A stretch of 15,231 nt of DNA from Candidatus Eiseniibacteriota bacterium. GTDB taxonomy: Bacteria; Eisenbacteria; RBG-16-71-46. Below are positions 14,143-15,231 of the stretch, piece by piece; position 1 is the first letter of the stretch; every line of letters begins with the position of its first letter. The notes beneath the pieces were generated by a model, which worked only from the letters and a program-made list of their open reading frames with translations, did not search any database and was not told the origin of the DNA. A program made the translations under genes and the position numbers. Location: the NCBI GenBank assembly GCA_005893365.1, contig VBPB01000008.1, positions 17,762 to 32,992 on the forward strand. Direction: 5' to 3'.

Positions 14143-14849
14143 CCGTCACGCCGGAACAGCGCACCTACGCCCGGATCGCGGCCATCCTGTTCTTCGCGAA
14201 GTTCGTTCTGGAGTCCGGCGGGGACAGCGTGACGATCATCGCCCGCAGGGGCGAGAGCTTCGCCGCAACCGCGCGATTCGCGACGGAGCATGCCCTGCTC
14301 TGGCGCTTCTGCCTGCTCAACGTCGGGCTGGCCTGGATCGTGACCGGCCTCCTGGCCTACGCGTGGTACGTCGTGCTCGAGCCGGTGGACAAACGCCTCG
14401 CGCAGCTCGCGCTGGTCCTGCGCCTCGGCGCGTGCTTCGTGGGCGCGGCCAGCCTGATGTTCCGCGTGGCGCAGGCGCGGCTCTACATGGCGTCGGAGAC
14501 GGAGGGTCTGTTCACGAGCGAGCAGCTGCACACGCTGGTGGCGGTGAGTCAGCGGGCCGCCGGTGCCGGCGTGACCACCGCCTGGATGTTCCTCGGCGCG
14601 GGCGCGACGCTGTTCTTCCTGCTGTTCCGGCGCTCGCGCTACCTGCCGCGCGTGCTGGCTGACTTCGGCATCGTCACCTCCGTCGTGCTGGCCGGCATGG
14701 CCGCCGCGGCGTTCGTATTCCCGGAGCGCACCAACGAGTTGAAGCTGTTCGGGCTGCCCGCGCTGCTCATCGAAGTCGCGACGGCACTCTATCTCTTGAT
14801 CAAGGGCCTCCAGCCGCGAGCGACGGCCGAGGCGAGGGCGGTCGAGTAG
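14139..14849 (+). CDS. Second DUF4386-like membrane protein
   Basis: A 236-residue protein starting at GTG 14139. Predicted helices: ARIAAILFFAKFVLES (N-terminal), WRFCLLNVGLAWIVTGLLAY, the LALVLRLGACFVGAASLMF region, VTTAWMFLGAGATLFFLLF, FGIVTSVVLAGMAAAAFVF and LPALLIEVATALYLLIKGL. The motif VVLEPVDKRLAQLALVLRLG, the segment RRSRYLPRVLADFGI and the ending LYLLIKGLQ are the DUF4386 pattern. The sequence is divergent from its upstream neighbour, so this is an old duplication or a paired recruitment. It overlaps the upstream gene by 4 nt and is surely co-transcribed; the two may form a heteromeric membrane complex. Function unknown. Confidence 0.8.
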   Translation: MTVTPEQRTYARIAAILFFAKFVLESGGDSVTIIARRGESFAATARFATEHALLWRFCLLNVGLAWIVTGLLAYAWYVVLEPVDKRLAQLALVLRLGACFVGAASLMFRVAQARLYMASETEGLFTSEQLHTLVAVSQRAAGAGVTTAWMFLGAGATLFFLLFRRSRYLPRVLADFGIVTSVVLAGMAAAAFVFPERTNELKLFGLPALLIEVATALYLLIKGLQPRATAEARAVE

Positions 14850-14911
14850 GTCGAGCTTCCCGCACGCCAAAGCGTTATCCTGTTCTTCGGTCGACCGGCC
14901 GGATGGCCCCG

Positions 14912-14925
14912 TCGCAAGCTTGCGA
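14912..14925. repeat. 14-nt perfect palindrome upstream of the Kelch-like gene
   Basis: TCGCAAGCTTGCGA is a perfect palindrome 55 nt before the next start codon. A second, 10-nt palindrome (CGGTCGACCG) lies at 14888-14897. They could be operators, but one palindrome of this length per 15 kb is expected by chance. Confidence 0.35.
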
Positions 14926-14980
14926 ACTCCGCGGTCGCGACGGAACGACCTGCTCCGACCCCGGCTTGCAGGAGGTTGCG

Positions 14981-15231
14981 ATGCGGCGCCAGTCCCTTCA
15001 TAGCGGCTCACCCGTCCTGGTCATCCTTGCCATGGCCGTGGTCCTGGTCTGTCCCGTTCCTTCGCAGGCCCAGAACGGAACCTGGTCGGCCGTGACGGGC
15101 TCGGCCATCACGCCTGGCCCGTTGCGCGAGTTCGGCGCGATCTTCGACCGCCAGAACGAGCGCTACCTGCTGTTCGACGGCTTCAACGGGAACAACTCCG
15201 GGCTTTACATCCTCTTCAACGACGTGTGGGC
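14981..15231 (+). CDS. Exported Kelch-like propeller protein, N-terminal part (partial)
   Basis: 83 complete codons before the window ends. ATG 14981 has a strong GGAGGT at 14971-14976. Residues 1-31 form a signal peptide: MRRQSLHSGSPVL, then VILAMAVVLVC, and cleavage near SQA-QN. The mature start reads W-S-x-V-T, then P-x-x-R-x-F-G-A-I-F-D, NERYLLFDGFNG and YILFNDVW. This is the first Kelch blade as found in secreted Kelch/galactose-oxidase-like proteins (R-x-G-A, Y-D, L-x-x-F-G-G, N-D-V-W). Homologues of this type often end in a FlgD-like sorting domain, such as the one at the left edge of the window. The rest of the protein is out of view. Confidence 0.8.
   Translation, partial: MRRQSLHSGSPVLVILAMAVVLVCPVPSQAQNGTWSAVTGSAITPGPLREFGAIFDRQNERYLLFDGFNGNNSGLYILFNDVW

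Noticed and set aside
1..15231. CRISPR array, insertion sequence, prophage, toxin-antitoxin or restriction genes.
   Set aside because: No regularly spaced repeats, transposase or integrase motifs, flanking inverted repeats or attachment sites were seen on either strand.

Overview
The window is a high-GC (roughly 70 percent by eye) chromosomal stretch of ordinary bacterial genes. There are no rRNAs, tRNAs, CRISPR arrays, integrases or transposases. At the left edge is the tail of a secreted protein ending in a FlgD/type-A-sorting-like domain. At the right edge is the start of a secreted Kelch-like protein. Several other exported proteins lie between. This mix of high GC, FlgD-like C-terminal tails, Kelch propellers and GTG/TTG starts is what I would expect of an uncultured soil lineage such as Candidatus Eisenbacteria or Gemmatimonadota, but that placement is inference.

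Layout. 1-2071 (+): sorting-domain tail, then an exported SGNH/GDSL hydrolase with a TTG start and a strand-rich C-terminal region. 2228-3259 (+): a radical SAM enzyme with a cysteine-rich C-terminus. 3309-4079 (-): a cytidylate-kinase-like P-loop protein. 4390-4888 (+): a 77-residue beta-rich unknown and a VF530-family protein. The VF530 gene overlaps, tail to tail, a DEAD-box RNA helicase at 4855-6090 (-). 6376-6936 (+): a cytoplasmic cyclophilin. 7015-8061 (+): an exported YVTN-type beta-propeller. 8085-8219: a decayed C-terminal remnant of an AIM24-family gene. 8379-8987 (+): an unknown lipoprotein.

9088-11026 (-) is a BarA-like hybrid kinase scaffold. It has lost its phospho-accepting histidines and ATP-binding boxes, and it is interrupted near 9775 by what looks like an internal deletion plus frameshift. 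Divergent from it, 11308-13165 (+) encodes a LytS-type sensor kinase and a LytTR response regulator. The membrane part of the kinase is separated from the catalytic part by a stop at 11542, either through a frameshift or as a split gene with a GTGA overlap. Two tandem DUF4386 membrane proteins follow at 13276-14849, joined by their own GTGA overlap.

Functional reading. The LytS/LytTR pair plus the DUF4386 doublet is the most system-like unit: a membrane sensor, a DNA-binding regulator, and two candidate membrane targets with a possible AlgR-like box in front. The VF530, small beta-rich protein, DEAD-box and cyclophilin genes look like housekeeping nucleic-acid and protein-folding functions. 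Two reading-frame breaks and one gene remnant within about 3.5 kb (8.1-11.5 kb) suggest local gene decay, or assembly error at GC-rich hairpins. I see no clearly novel defence or mobile system here.
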